NCBI GenBank assembly: GCA_041920415.1
Contig: JBHGYD010000036.1
Coordinates: 1 to 53,792, forward strand
From: JBHGYD01 sp041920415
GTDB taxonomy: Bacteria > Bacillota > Bacilli > Bacillales > Anoxybacillaceae
Length of the DNA: 53,792 nt
Reading direction: 5' to 3'
Positions within the stretch are counted from its first letter, which is position 1, and each line of letters starts with the position of its first letter. Shown in pieces: positions 15,789 to 24,741 of this stretch. Both the position numbers and the translations under genes were made by a program. The notes below the pieces were generated by a model. That model was given only the letters and a program-made list of their open reading frames with translations, ran no database searches and was not told where the DNA came from.

Positions 15789-16684
15789 CCATATTTCCGC
15801 AACCTCTCTTTCAATACAGCAGCGTCAATGGCGGTTTCTGGTTGTGAAGGGGTTTCCCATTGCTTTTGGTATTCCTTTAACCACTCTGGAACAGGCTCTG
15901 TACGAATTGGTGTTCGTTTCAGCCGATGTGGGCAATATTGTTTCGGTTTTGCTTTTTTGATGTCTTCGACGGTTTTGTAGTTTTTCGCTTGCCAGTCGCG
16001 CAAAACCGCTTCGGCATATTTCCATGATGTGCTGCCGTATTCTAAGGCCGTTTTCAATGCTTCAAGGACAAGCGCTTCATTTGTGTTGTCAATCCAATCA
16101 GTAATTTTCTCAACGATGTAATGGCTTAATGGACCAAAGCCATTTTGTTCAAAAAAGACGAATACATTATTCTTCTTTTCTTCTATTTCTTCTTTTTTTA
16201 CTGTCTGTTCATATTGACTAGATACATGTTCAATCGGTGAAATGGTGGCGTTATTAATATTGATGGATCCACATAGTTCTTTATCTTGTTGAATGGGTTT
16301 CTCTTCTGTTAATTGTGCATTTAGAACAATGTTTGATTGATGAAAGGATTTGCCTGCTTGGTTTACAGATATCGTCTTTGTTATTTTCTCATTTAGAACA
16401 ATGTTTTGTTCATGCAGATAATCGTAGTTGATGCGATACGATTTCGTTTGGTCGATTTTGTTTTTATTCAAATTCGCAGAAGTGATATACCCGAGGCGTT
16501 CGAGTTTCCGTACAATGCGACGAATCGTGCTGATGGACCAGAAAGGAAAATAGCGTTGCCATTCTTCATAAGTAAGCGAAATCCAATTTGAACGTGTTTC
16601 AAGCAGCAATCGATGAAGTTGTTGCAGAAAAATGCTTTCGTTAAGGCCAACTTGACAAGCAAGCTGTGGCGAAATGTACATCAT
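15785..16684 (-). CDS. DnaD-like replication/primosome domain protein
   Basis: A 299-residue protein: an N-terminal winged-helix-like domain (residues about 1-90, STIRRIVRKLERLGYITSAN), a low-complexity linker, and a C-terminal DnaD/DnaB_2 domain ending WKYAEAVLRDWQAKNYKTVE. Such proteins remodel DNA or load helicase and are common in Firmicutes chromosomes, phages and plasmids. AAAGGAG lies 5 nt before the ATG at 16684; the longer frame to 16783 has no site. No mobile-element genes adjoin it. Confidence 0.8.
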   Translation of the reverse strand: MMYISPQLACQVGLNESIFLQQLHRLLLETRSNWISLTYEEWQRYFPFWSISTIRRIVRKLERLGYITSANLNKNKIDQTKSYRINYDYLHEQNIVLNEKITKTISVNQAGKSFHQSNIVLNAQLTEEKPIQQDKELCGSININNATISPIEHVSSQYEQTVKKEEIEEKKNNVFVFFEQNGFGPLSHYIVEKITDWIDNTNEALVLEALKTALEYGSTSWKYAEAVLRDWQAKNYKTVEDIKKAKPKQYCPHRLKRTPIRTEPVPEWLKEYQKQWETPSQPETAIDAAVLKERLRKYG

Positions 16685-16832
16685 ACGCTCTCCTTTCTTT
16701 CTTATTCTATCTATACTATCGCGCTGAACTTGAGAAAGGTTATGCGGTTTTGTAAAAAATTTGCGAAATGATTGCCTAGTCAAGATGAAAATTTGTTTTT
16801 ATCTTGTAAGCAAGCATAAGGTATAAGATCAT

Positions 16833-17141
16833 TTGGAGCAATCAGCGGTAAAAGAAATTTTAAAGGCGCTTGAGTTGCATGTGGCACATATCGACGCGAA
16901 AATGAATGAGATGAAAGAACAACTGGAAGAAAAAATAGATGGTGTCGAGAAGCGGTTAAATGAGTGTATGGATCGTCTTGAACTGCAAGTCAAGCAACTT
17001 GATCAGCGCGTCGAACGTCTTAAACAACACATCAAACAGCTTGACCAGCGCATGGACAAGTTTGAATATGAAACACGAACACGTTTCGACCGTCTGGAAA
17101 AGAAAATGGTAGGATGGCGCATGGAGTGGGCGGAAACATAA
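16833..17141 (+). CDS. coiled-coil hypothetical protein
   Basis: A 102-residue protein that is one long coiled coil with heptads throughout (KQLDQRVERLKQHIKQLDQR), starting from TTG. The ribosome site is weak (AAGG 14 nt upstream), so expression is not certain. It is divergent from the DnaD-like gene, 148 nt away. No family can be assigned from a coiled coil alone. Confidence 0.55.
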   Translation: MEQSAVKEILKALELHVAHIDAKMNEMKEQLEEKIDGVEKRLNECMDRLELQVKQLDQRVERLKQHIKQLDQRMDKFEYETRTRFDRLEKKMVGWRMEWAET

Positions 17142-17261
17142 GAAAACGTTGATTTTTTGTTAAGCAAAACAGCGCAGCATGAACGAAAACTCCATCAACT
17201 CTCTCAACCATAAATGCTCTTTGTCCATCTCCCATCGTTTTTTCCTATCATTTTTATCATC

Positions 17262-17288
17262 AAAAAAGCGAGGGCTCTTCCCTCGCTT
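17262..17288 (-). terminator. terminator of the VOC gene
   Basis: AAGCGAGGG (17266-17274) pairs with CCCTCGCTT (17280-17288); the minus strand continues with a T run. It overlaps the stop codon. Confidence 0.8.
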
Positions 17289-17661
17289 ATCGTTGTTTTG
17301 ATAAAAATTCAATCCGATTGTGAAACGGGTCGCGAAACGAAAAACGGACGACGTTCGGAATCGGCTTTTCGTCTTGCGTCGGTACGCCGTTTTCTTCTAA
17401 ATAGCGGCGCACTTCTTCAATGTTCTCCACTTCAAACGCCGGATGGCTTTTGCTGTTGTAACCGTCGCGCTTTTCCACACCGATATGCAGCTCAATATCA
17501 CCGACTTTGTACCAAAGACCGCCATTTCCTTTTAGCGAATCTGGCTTTTCAATTTCTGTAAACCCAAGCAAGCCGGTATAAAACGCGCGAGCCTCGTCCT
17601 CGGCTCCAACAGGAATACAAATTTGCACATGATCGAGCCGTTTCACGTGAATGTTCACCAT
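17287..17661 (-). CDS. VOC-family (glyoxalase-like) protein
   Basis: A 124-residue vicinal-oxygen-chelate protein with the two beta-alpha-beta3 repeats: first metal ligand in LDHVQICIPVG, ELHIGVE in the middle, and the last Glu in DPFHNRIEFL. The family covers glyoxalases, dioxygenases and antibiotic-modifying enzymes, and the substrate is not predictable. GGGGGAGAAATG gives a strong start. Single gene. Confidence 0.88.
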   Translation of the reverse strand: MVNIHVKRLDHVQICIPVGAEDEARAFYTGLLGFTEIEKPDSLKGNGGLWYKVGDIELHIGVEKRDGYNSKSHPAFEVENIEEVRRYLEENGVPTQDEKPIPNVVRFSFRDPFHNRIEFLSKQR

Positions 17662-17800
17662 TTCTCCCCCATTTCCCTTTCGTAAAATGAACCTGCATTA
17701 TAAAAATACTACCATGATCGTTTGGATCCCTCTTTGTTCACTTGAAAAAGTGGAATGGAAGATAAACAAAGGGCAAAACACACTCAAACACGAATGAGTT

Positions 17801-18586
17801 TTACTGTTGAAATCTCTTTCTTATTCTTCGTGTAAAAACGAACGCCGCAATTCCAAATATCCAAACAATTGCTTCGACAATCCAAATGTTTGTCACAATC
17901 CCGGTTTGATACAGAGCCGACATGACATCCATCAACGCGTGCAAAAGAACCGCATAGATAACAAAGATGAAGCGTTTTTCACGAACACCTAGCAACACAA
18001 GCAGCGACATCGCAATATGGAATGAAATAGCAAAAATCCGTTCAATACCAAACAACACATACATGATAAAGGAAGTTTCTTGTATTCTCTCCTTTAATAA
18101 CGCCGCTTGTTCCGCTGGAAGAGTAGGTGCTATCGTGTGATCAAACACCCCAGAATTAATGAGACTTGCCAAAATGATCGCATTCACAGCTCCCAGCACA
18201 CCGATTAAAATTGCTTCAATCCCGCCATGCCCTAAACCAAACGACAAGCCGTCTTTGTATTCCCGGTTGTTTTTCAACATCCATTTAAAGCTGAAATAGC
18301 GGCCAAGTTCTTCAAAAATTCCCGCCGCTAATGTCGCATACAAAACAAAAAGAAAGACGCTGTCCGTCCATTTTAATGATGTACCGTTTGCGTCAATCAT
18401 AAGAGCATGCAATACTCTTTCAAGAATTTGCGAAAAAACGATAAACACTAAAATTCCTACACCGAACGGCTTCCAAGAAAACAATTGCTTTTTGCGCAAA
18501 TAGATGAGTAACCCAATCGGAAACAAAAATGAAACGAGAAGTTGGATGACCATGCCCGACATCGTCAACGCGCTAATCATTCGCAT
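17801..18586 (-). CDS. YhfC-family intramembrane metalloprotease
   Basis: A 261-residue membrane protein with seven or eight hydrophobic segments. The family's active-site motif is visible as EELGRY (EExxR-like, near residue 91), with His residues in GLGHGGIEA and in the C-terminal LLHALMDVMS, consistent with a CPBP-like intramembrane protease. Its substrate is unknown. A GAGCTGC site is weak. It is a single gene, between the VOC gene and a broken VOC gene. Confidence 0.8.
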   Translation of the reverse strand: MRMISALTMSGMVIQLLVSFLFPIGLLIYLRKKQLFSWKPFGVGILVFIVFSQILERVLHALMIDANGTSLKWTDSVFLFVLYATLAAGIFEELGRYFSFKWMLKNNREYKDGLSFGLGHGGIEAILIGVLGAVNAIILASLINSGVFDHTIAPTLPAEQAALLKERIQETSFIMYVLFGIERIFAISFHIAMSLLVLLGVREKRFIFVIYAVLLHALMDVMSALYQTGIVTNIWIVEAIVWIFGIAAFVFTRRIRKRFQQ

Positions 18587-18662
18587 GCAGCTCCTTAAAA
18601 AATTTTCTTCCTAATAAGTTTATTCCTGCATCTCATTGAACAGAAAATATTTTTTCGCCTAT

Positions 18663-18845
18663 TCATTGTTTTGTAAGCTCAACATTGGCTATAAACACGA
18701 GTTTTTTATCATCGTAATCGTTATTACTCCCATACCGACATCCGTTCCGCAAGTGTGGATGTATGCAATTCAAGCTGTGTGCCGTCTGGGTCGAGAAAGT
18801 TAATGGACCATCCGAGTCTACGTTTAAGCAGACCGCGGACAATCG
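18663..18845 (-). pseudogene. VOC-family gene remnant
   Basis: The minus strand reads WSINFLDPDGTQLELHTSTL then AERM at about 18740-18812, which is the C-terminal metal-binding end of VOC enzymes (FosB/FosX- or catechol-dioxygenase-like: DPDGxxxELHTGTL). Stops and frame changes surround it. It lies just downstream of the DoxX gene, as catE lies next to catD in B. subtilis, so it may be the lost partner. Confidence 0.55.
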
Positions 18846-18881
18846 GTTAGCTGAACCGCCTGTAAAAAGAAAGCAATATAA

Positions 18882-18923
18882 AACGACCATACACCTCCAA
18901 TGAACGGTAAGTGCATGGTCGTT
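18882..18923 (-). terminator. terminator of the DoxX gene
   Basis: AACGACCAT (18882-18890) pairs with ATGGTCGTT (18915-18923), extended by TGCACTTACC / ACACCTCC mismatched pairs. On the minus strand TTTTATATT follows. Confidence 0.65.
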
Positions 18924-18946
18924 AGTAAAAGGTTATTCGTTGATCG

Positions 18947-19453
18947 TTACGAAGCTGCTGCAATGTTTCGACGCGGTCCTTTCTTTGAAAATTTGCGAAT
19001 ATACGGGATGACCCAATAATCTAATCCTAATTTTCCAGCATTTGCGCCCGCGACAAGAACGAAAAACGTGAGCAATATCATTTGTGGGTTGATGCTTGTT
19101 GTTCCCGAAAACATAAACGCAAAGTTCATCACGGCTCCCATCAATGCGGCGAACGTTGTAAATATACCGAGAAGTAGCGCAATCCCTACTAATGTCTCAC
19201 CCCATGGAACTAACACGTTAAACAGACCGACGTTCGGCAATGCAACGTTTTCGATAAACGAAGCCCACCAGCTTTGTACCGCTGGATGCTCCCCAGACGC
19301 TTGCGCAAGCGCTCCTTTCAAAAATCCTGTTGCATCAAATCCTTCTGTTATTTTATGCCACCCTGCTGTCAACCAAGTATATCCAAGATATAAACGGAAC
19401 AACGTTACGATCACAGCCGCGCTAACATGTTCTCGTAACCATTTCACAACCAT
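18947..19453 (-). CDS. DoxX-family membrane protein (CatD/MhqP-like)
   Basis: A 168-residue protein with four membrane helices of the DoxX family (RLYLGYTWLTAGWHKI near the N-terminus, PWGETLVGIALLLGIFT in the third helix). In Bacillus, DoxX proteins such as CatD and MhqP are induced by catechols and quinones and help detoxify them. AAAGGAGAGATGGAAC precedes the ATG. It is divergent from a YodB-like regulator 284 nt away, which would fit control by that regulator. Confidence 0.85.
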   Translation of the reverse strand: MVVKWLREHVSAAVIVTLFRLYLGYTWLTAGWHKITEGFDATGFLKGALAQASGEHPAVQSWWASFIENVALPNVGLFNVLVPWGETLVGIALLLGIFTTFAALMGAVMNFAFMFSGTTSINPQMILLTFFVLVAGANAGKLGLDYWVIPYIRKFSKKGPRRNIAAAS

Positions 19454-19737
19454 GTTCCATCTCTCCTTTGGTTTTTTATTCCTTACACTTATATCGTATC
19501 ACGTTTTTTCTTAAATAAAACAAATTTGCTCAACATTTCACATTTTGTTAATAAAGTGATGACGAATTGATAAACTATTCAAAAAACCATTAACAAGAGT
19601 AACTCTCTCTTATCCATTGACGTTTTTTTATTCATTACGAATCTGTTAAAGAGATCACCAGTAAGACATTGCTCTTATGTAAAATTTATGAGAAAATGAA
19701 ATAAATGTAATGCTTGATCGTGCGGAAGGTGAAACAG

Positions 19738-20082
19738 ATGAGCGAACAAAAAAGGAAAGCAATGACTTGTACTCAGTCCAACTTGTGCCCGAAATTTGAA
19801 GCGGCGATGACATTGTTAGGCAAGCGCTGGGTTGGATTGATTATTAGTCAATTATTGGAAGGAAAAACACGTTTTTCGGAAATCGAATCATCGATTCCCA
19901 TTAGCGGAAAATTATTATCAGAGCGGCTAAAAGAGTTAGAAGAAATAAACATCATCGAACGAAAAGTGTATCCGGAAACTCCCGTGCGAATTGAATACGT
20001 GTTAACGGAAAAAGGGCGAGCGCTTAAACCTGTCATCGAGGCGATTGAACAATGGGCGCAAGTGTGGGCAAACAAAGAATAG
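19738..20082 (+). CDS. HxlR-family thiol-sensing repressor (YodB/CatR-like)
   Basis: A 114-residue winged-helix repressor. The segment LCPKFEAAMTLLGKRWVGLI aligns with YodB of B. subtilis around its redox-sensing Cys6 (CPK...LLGKRW), and ISGKLLSERLKELEEINIIE plus ETPVRIEYVLTEKG are family hallmarks. YodB and CatR release DNA when this Cys is oxidised or alkylated by quinones. A second Cys precedes it by six residues. GGAAGGTG supports this start over an ATG eight codons upstream. Confidence 0.88.
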   Translation: MSEQKRKAMTCTQSNLCPKFEAAMTLLGKRWVGLIISQLLEGKTRFSEIESSIPISGKLLSERLKELEEINIIERKVYPETPVRIEYVLTEKGRALKPVIEAIEQWAQVWANKE

Positions 20083-20088
20083 AATGTT

Positions 20089-20114
20089 AAAAGCCAGCAA
20101 CAACGCTGGCTTTT
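20089..20114. terminator. terminator between convergent genes
   Basis: AAAAGCCAGC (20089-20098) pairs with GCTGGCTTTT (20105-20114). It separates the HxlR regulator from the exonuclease. Confidence 0.8.
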
Positions 20115-20116
20115 AT

Positions 20117-21004
20117 TCATATGTTGACACATGCATTTAAAAACGTTTCGAATCCGCTTAGCTCCAATTGTTGAAACATGCGTCTCACTTTGTCTTGATC
20201 AACATTCCATCTCGCCTCTTCCAAACGCAAGGCAAGTGGAATGTCGCAATGGATCGTCGCGAGTTTTCGAGAAAGCTGCAACATGTCAAGATGTTCCCTT
20301 ATTTTTTGCTGCTGCGCCTTCGTCAGCATATGCATGTTTTCAAGAATCCCTTCAATCGAACGATGTTGCTGTATAAGTTTGAGAGCGGTTTTTTCACCAA
20401 TGCCACGAACGCCGGGATAATTGTCGCTGGCATCCCCCATTAACGCTTTCACATCGATGAGTTGCTGCGGTAAAATTCCTTTCTCTTGCTGAAAACGCTC
20501 CAGCGTATAAACATTGTAATTTCCGATCCCTTTTCCAAGCAAATATACGGTGACCGTTTCCGAAAGAAGCTGCAAAATATCTTGATCGCCCGTCAAAATC
20601 GAAATATTCATTTTTGTTTCCAATTGCTTTGTAAGCGTCCCGATGCAATCATCCGCTTCCGCTCCTAACACGCCGATATTCGGAATATCAAACGCCGAAA
20701 CCACTTCTTTTACTAAATCAAACTGCGGCACAAGTTCAAGCGGCGGTTCTCCGCGATTCGCTTTATAATCAGGAAACATTTCCGTACGAAATGTCGTGCT
20801 TCCCATATCCCAGCAACATACTACATACGTCGGCTGGATCGTGCGAACGGCCGCTAATAAATGTTTAACAAACCCGTGAATCGCGTTCGTTGGAATGCCT
20901 TTGCTATTAATCATAAAATTACCGCTTATTGCCGTCGCGTAAAACGAACGAAACAATAAGGCCATTCCGTCGATAAGCAATACATGAGAATCGTTTCGTT
21001 TCAT
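20117..21004 (-). CDS. 5'-3' exonuclease, YpcP type
   Basis: A 295-residue flap/5' nuclease like the nuclease domain of DNA polymerase I but free-standing, as YpcP/ExoR in B. subtilis. Metal-binding acids are in LLIDGMALLFRSFYA, GAEADDCIGTL and LTGDQDILQL, and the helix-hairpin-helix DNA clamp is in GDASDNYPGVRGIGEKTAL. It processes flaps and Okazaki primers. GAAAGGAATTACAAT precedes the ATG. Single gene. Confidence 0.95.
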   Translation of the reverse strand: MKRNDSHVLLIDGMALLFRSFYATAISGNFMINSKGIPTNAIHGFVKHLLAAVRTIQPTYVVCCWDMGSTTFRTEMFPDYKANRGEPPLELVPQFDLVKEVVSAFDIPNIGVLGAEADDCIGTLTKQLETKMNISILTGDQDILQLLSETVTVYLLGKGIGNYNVYTLERFQQEKGILPQQLIDVKALMGDASDNYPGVRGIGEKTALKLIQQHRSIEGILENMHMLTKAQQQKIREHLDMLQLSRKLATIHCDIPLALRLEEARWNVDQDKVRRMFQQLELSGFETFLNACVNI

Positions 21005-21097
21005 ATTGTAATTCCTTTCTTTCTAACATTGAACCTTACCATTGTATCATATACGTATCCGTTACCGTTACACATTCATTTTGTTAACATAATATGT

Positions 21098-21543
21098 TTA
21101 TTTTGATATATACTTTTTAAGAATAATTTTCGGCTCCCCTTTTTCGTCTGTATATGTACCAATAACGTCAAACCCATGCCGCAAGTTTAAAAGCAGCATA
21201 TTTCGCCATTTATTTTTTGTCTTTATCGTGACGACTTGATAATCGCGTTCTTTCAGCCAATCGTGCTGCATCTTCATTAACGCCGAGCCGATTCCTTTTT
21301 GGCGATAGGCGCTGTCCACGCCGCCAATCCAACTGTAAAACTCTTCTTTTCCCTGCTCGTAACCGATTTTGAAACCGACCACTTTGTCATCACTTAACGC
21401 AACACAAACAAGAAGGTTCTCCACCTTCTCCATTTTTCACGAATCGTTTCCGAAGACGTTTGAAAAATTGTTTCATATAAATGCATGATTTGTTTCACAA
21501 CATCGTTCGGAGGCATCCCGTTATACGTACGGTACGCGACCAT
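21098..21543 (-). pseudogene. GNAT-family N-acetyltransferase with a single frameshift
   Basis: From an ATG at 21543 (GGGAGAG upstream) the frame reads MVAYRTYNGMPPNDVVKQIM through FQTSSETIREK, then the reading must shift by one base at an A5 run near 21430 to continue EKVENLLVCVALSDDKVVGF to the stop. The joined product, about 148 codons, has the GNAT acetyl-CoA loop (RQKGIGSALMKM). Loss of one A explains it. The call is independent of whether it is a true mutation or a base error. Confidence 0.8.
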
Positions 21544-21631
21544 AAACTCTCTCCCTAAAAATTTGAACATTCAACCTATTTTGTATTATACTAGAATTCT
21601 ACATAATATGAAGAATAAGGAGTGAGGATCG

Positions 21632-22873
21632 ATGAACAAATGGGAACAAAACCTCGAGAAATATGCTGCGCTCGCTGTTTCCGTTGGCGTCAACGTTCAA
21701 TCGGGACAAACGCTTGTTGTCAACGCGCCTCTTGATGCGGCAGTACTTGTTCGGAAAATCGCGAAAAAAGCGTATGAAGCGGGGGCAAAGCACGTATATG
21801 TTGAATTTAACGATGAAGAGCTTACATACATTAAATATAAACATGCTCCTGATGAAGCGTTTTTAGAGTATCCGATGTGGCGCGCAAAAGGAATGGAGCA
21901 ACTCGTTGAGGAAGGAGCGGCTTTTTTATCCATTTACTCGCCAAATCCCGATTTATTGAAAGATATCGATCCGAAACGAATTGCAACCTTTACTAAAACG
22001 TCTTCAGAAGCGTTAAAAAATTACCGCAGCGCCCTTATGGCCGATAAAAACTGCTGGTCCATTATTTCCGTTCCGACGCCTGTCTGGGCGAAAAAAATCT
22101 TCCCTGATTTACCAGAGCAGGAAGCAATCGAAAAACTTTGGAACGTCATTTTTGATGTGACGCGCGTCAGCTTAGAAGACCCAATCCAAGCTTGGAAAGA
22201 CCATAACGATCGCTTAGCGAAAATGGTCGAGTATTTAAACAACAAACAATATAAGCAGCTCATTTACGAGGCTCCTGGCACGAACTTAACGATAGAACTT
22301 GTTGAGAATCATGTATGGCACGGTGGCGCAGCTATAAGCGAAAACGGCGTTCGCTTTAATCCGAACATTCCAACTGAAGAAGTATTTACGATGCCGCATA
22401 AAGATGGTGTGAACGGCATTGTACGCAACACAAAACCATTGAACTACGGCGGCAACCTCATTGACGGATTCACGCTTACGTTTAAAGATGGAAAAGTGGT
22501 CGATTTTACAGCGGAAACAGGATATGAAACATTAAAACATTTATTGGACACTGATGAAGGCGCGCGTCATTTAGGCGAAGTCGCCCTTGTTCCACATCAA
22601 TCACCGATTTCAAACTCGAATTTGATTTTTTACAATACATTATTTGACGAAAACGCAGCTTGCCACCTCGCCCTTGGCAAAGCGTATCCGACCAATATAA
22701 AAGACGGAGCAGCGATGTCCAAAGAAGAACTCGCCAAACACGGTGTCAACGACAGCTTAATTCATGAAGACTTTATGATCGGCTCAGCTGAACTTAACAT
22801 CGACGGCGTCACAAAAGACGGCAAGCGCGAACCAATCTTCCGCAACGGCAACTGGGCGTTTGAATTGGAATAA
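21632..22873 (+). CDS. M29-family metallo-aminopeptidase (AmpS/aminopeptidase T type)
   Basis: A 413-residue cytosolic enzyme of the thermophilic aminopeptidase family M29. Typical regions are GVNVQSGQTLVVNAPLDAAV at the N-terminus, TNLTIELVENHVWHGG and NIPTEEVFTMPHKDGVNGIV, which carry metal ligands, and LNIDGVTKDGKREPIFRNGN at the end. It removes N-terminal residues from peptides. AAGGAGTGAGGATCG precedes the ATG. Single gene with a hairpin about 95 nt after it. Confidence 0.95.
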   Translation: MNKWEQNLEKYAALAVSVGVNVQSGQTLVVNAPLDAAVLVRKIAKKAYEAGAKHVYVEFNDEELTYIKYKHAPDEAFLEYPMWRAKGMEQLVEEGAAFLSIYSPNPDLLKDIDPKRIATFTKTSSEALKNYRSALMADKNCWSIISVPTPVWAKKIFPDLPEQEAIEKLWNVIFDVTRVSLEDPIQAWKDHNDRLAKMVEYLNNKQYKQLIYEAPGTNLTIELVENHVWHGGAAISENGVRFNPNIPTEEVFTMPHKDGVNGIVRNTKPLNYGGNLIDGFTLTFKDGKVVDFTAETGYETLKHLLDTDEGARHLGEVALVPHQSPISNSNLIFYNTLFDENAACHLALGKAYPTNIKDGAAMSKEELAKHGVNDSLIHEDFMIGSAELNIDGVTKDGKREPIFRNGNWAFELE

Positions 22874-22967
22874 AATAAGTAGCAAGTTTTAACCATAGTC
22901 AGCGTTTCTGGTTGGTCACAAAACACAAAACTGAAAATTTACGTTTCAAATACGTTATCTAATTTGG

Positions 22968-23005
22968 TAGCCACGTCTTTCTGCATATTCGGAAGGGCGT
23001 GGCTA
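22968..23005 (+). terminator. terminator-like hairpin
   Basis: TAGCCACG (22968-22975) pairs with CGTGGCTA (22998-23005), with further mismatched pairing inside (TCTTTC opposite GGAAGG), then TATTGATT. Confidence 0.6.
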
Positions 23006-23088
23006 TATTGATTTCATGTGTTAAGTTAATGTCTTATATTTTAAAACGTCCAAAAATATAAAAAATACTATTGCCGAATAGATTAATA

Positions 23089-23718
23089 TTAAATCCACTT
23101 TTCTTTCTCGTTCATTCCTTTTTCTTCTGATGGGGTACACATTCGTTCAGCAACAAGTTTTTCAAGAAGCTCTTTTTCTATTTTTTGTAAATAAAGAGTG
23201 TTTTCTTGAAGTTTTTTTAAGTTTACACCAAATAACCAGGAACGAATGGCATCATTATTATGAAACAGAAAGGTATAATCTTCATTCTCATATAGCTTTC
23301 TAATGGGTTGATAACTAAGGACCTGTTGAATATGCTCATCAATCGCCTTATCAGACGGTTCTGCTTTTTTGCGCAATTTGACTCCCAATGGAGTAGAAAT
23401 GAAAGTAATGATTGCAACAATAATAATAGCCAGCCAATTAGTGAATGAAAAAAATGCTGTATAAACAAAATAATTAAGCAATAGAGAGAGAAGAAGATAT
23501 ATGGCTCCGACACCTAAATAAATGATTCTAGCAATTGGAATGGGTAATATAGAAGCAATTTGTAACAGTTCATCAAGGATAGATCCATTATTCGGATTTG
23601 CATGATCCACATATTTACGATCTGATTCACTATATGTCCATCCTTTGTGGAGAAACGTAATTGACACAAGTAAAAATCCAAAGCCTATTAAAGGTAAAAC
23701 AACCTTTTCCCAACTCAT
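23089..23718 (-). CDS. hypothetical membrane protein
   Basis: A 209-residue protein with three to four membrane segments in the first 115 residues (the pair IARIIYLGVGAIYLLLSLLL and WLAIIIVAIITFISTPLGV is clearest) and a charged, helical cytosolic tail. No family is recognised. AAAGGA nine nt before the ATG at 23718 favours it over an ATG seven codons upstream. It is 83 nt from the next small membrane-protein gene, on the same strand. Confidence 0.65.
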   Translation of the reverse strand: MSWEKVVLPLIGFGFLLVSITFLHKGWTYSESDRKYVDHANPNNGSILDELLQIASILPIPIARIIYLGVGAIYLLLSLLLNYFVYTAFFSFTNWLAIIIVAIITFISTPLGVKLRKKAEPSDKAIDEHIQQVLSYQPIRKLYENEDYTFLFHNNDAIRSWLFGVNLKKLQENTLYLQKIEKELLEKLVAERMCTPSEEKGMNEKEKWI

Positions 23719-23801
23719 TTCTAATAATCCTTTCTTCATTCCAAGTTACTATATCTCCCGTTCAACAAGAAAAGTTTTACAGCATAGCTCCCTGTTACCT
23801 T

Positions 23802-24059
23802 TTAAAAAACCCCTCTTATTGATAAAAAAATGGAGAATAATAATAAAAACCCTCCAAATATCCAAAGTCCATATTTCTCACTGTATTTTTCAATCATCTC
23901 ATTAGGAACGAATTTATCCAGCAATTGGTTTAATATTAGTACTCCAATAAAGTAAATAAGAAACGACTTAATGAAAATCTTGAAATAAAATTTTTTATCT
24001 CTAAAACTTTCTATAAGACTCATAACAAAAGATAATAATACTATTTCAGCTATGTTCAT
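23802..24059 (-). CDS. small hypothetical membrane protein
   Basis: An 85-residue protein with helices at about 4-17, 28-46 and 65-82. AAGGGAAATAAGA gives a good start. No motif is recognised. It is probably co-transcribed with the membrane-protein gene that follows it on the minus strand. Confidence 0.6.
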   Translation of the reverse strand: MNIAEIVLLSFVMSLIESFRDKKFYFKIFIKSFLIYFIGVLILNQLLDKFVPNEMIEKYSEKYGLWIFGGFLLLFSIFLSIRGVF

Positions 24060-24276
24060 TCTTATTTCCCTTAGTAACTTTTTTACTTAAATATAAACAA
24101 AAAACAAATTGCAGATATACCAGTAAATTTTCCCACCTTATTCAACAAATCTTCTCATTAATGATCGTGGCACTACAGATTATGTAAGAAATGTTGTTCT
24201 TACAAATGAAAGCTTCCATCACGAATGAATGATGGAAGCCCATATTTTAAACATTATTTCGTTATCATAACCTAGA

Positions 24277-24741
24277 TTATAGCAGCTGCCGTAGCTCTTC
24301 TGTCATTTTCTGAACCAACTCCGGTCTTCCATGAAACTGAGCCGGAGTATTCTGAAAGAGCTCAATGTACCACTTACCCTCGCGCTTCACAGCGACAAGT
24401 GTGTGATGCGTGTTGAGTTTGGGATCAATGTCTGACTGTCCGGACGGCACCATGCCTGCAACCGCGCGTAGGACAGCAACTTCAGGACCTAAAAAGCGCA
24501 CGTTTCTGACTTTGCTCACATAGATGGGAGTAGGATGGTCGGCAAATATTGGTTGAAGATGTGAAACGACTGCTGCCTTTCCTGTTACCTGGCTCCCATC
24601 AAATCCAATGAGTTCGCCATCTTCAGCGAATGGCTCGGCCATAGCATCGGCACTACGCTTATTCCATCCATCCAACAACTGTTGATAGAGCGCGCGGATT
24701 TCAGTGTCTTGTTCTTTTGAGCTAATTCTTGACACTTCCAT
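24277..24741 (-). CDS. SnoaL-like/SgcJ-EcaC family protein
   Basis: A 154-residue NTF2-fold protein of the SgcJ/EcaC (DUF4440-like) group: EIRALYQQLLDGWNKRSADA, then FAEDGELIGFDGSQVTGKAA, with HTLVAVKREGKWYIELFQNT at the end. The fold binds small ligands and includes isomerases and hydroxylases; no function can be given here. AAAAAGGGGGCTTATGA precedes the ATG. GC-rich codon use (for example runs such as CGCGCG) differs slightly from its neighbours. Confidence 0.82.
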   Translation of the reverse strand: MEVSRISSKEQDTEIRALYQQLLDGWNKRSADAMAEPFAEDGELIGFDGSQVTGKAAVVSHLQPIFADHPTPIYVSKVRNVRFLGPEVAVLRAVAGMVPSGQSDIDPKLNTHHTLVAVKREGKWYIELFQNTPAQFHGRPELVQKMTEELRQLL

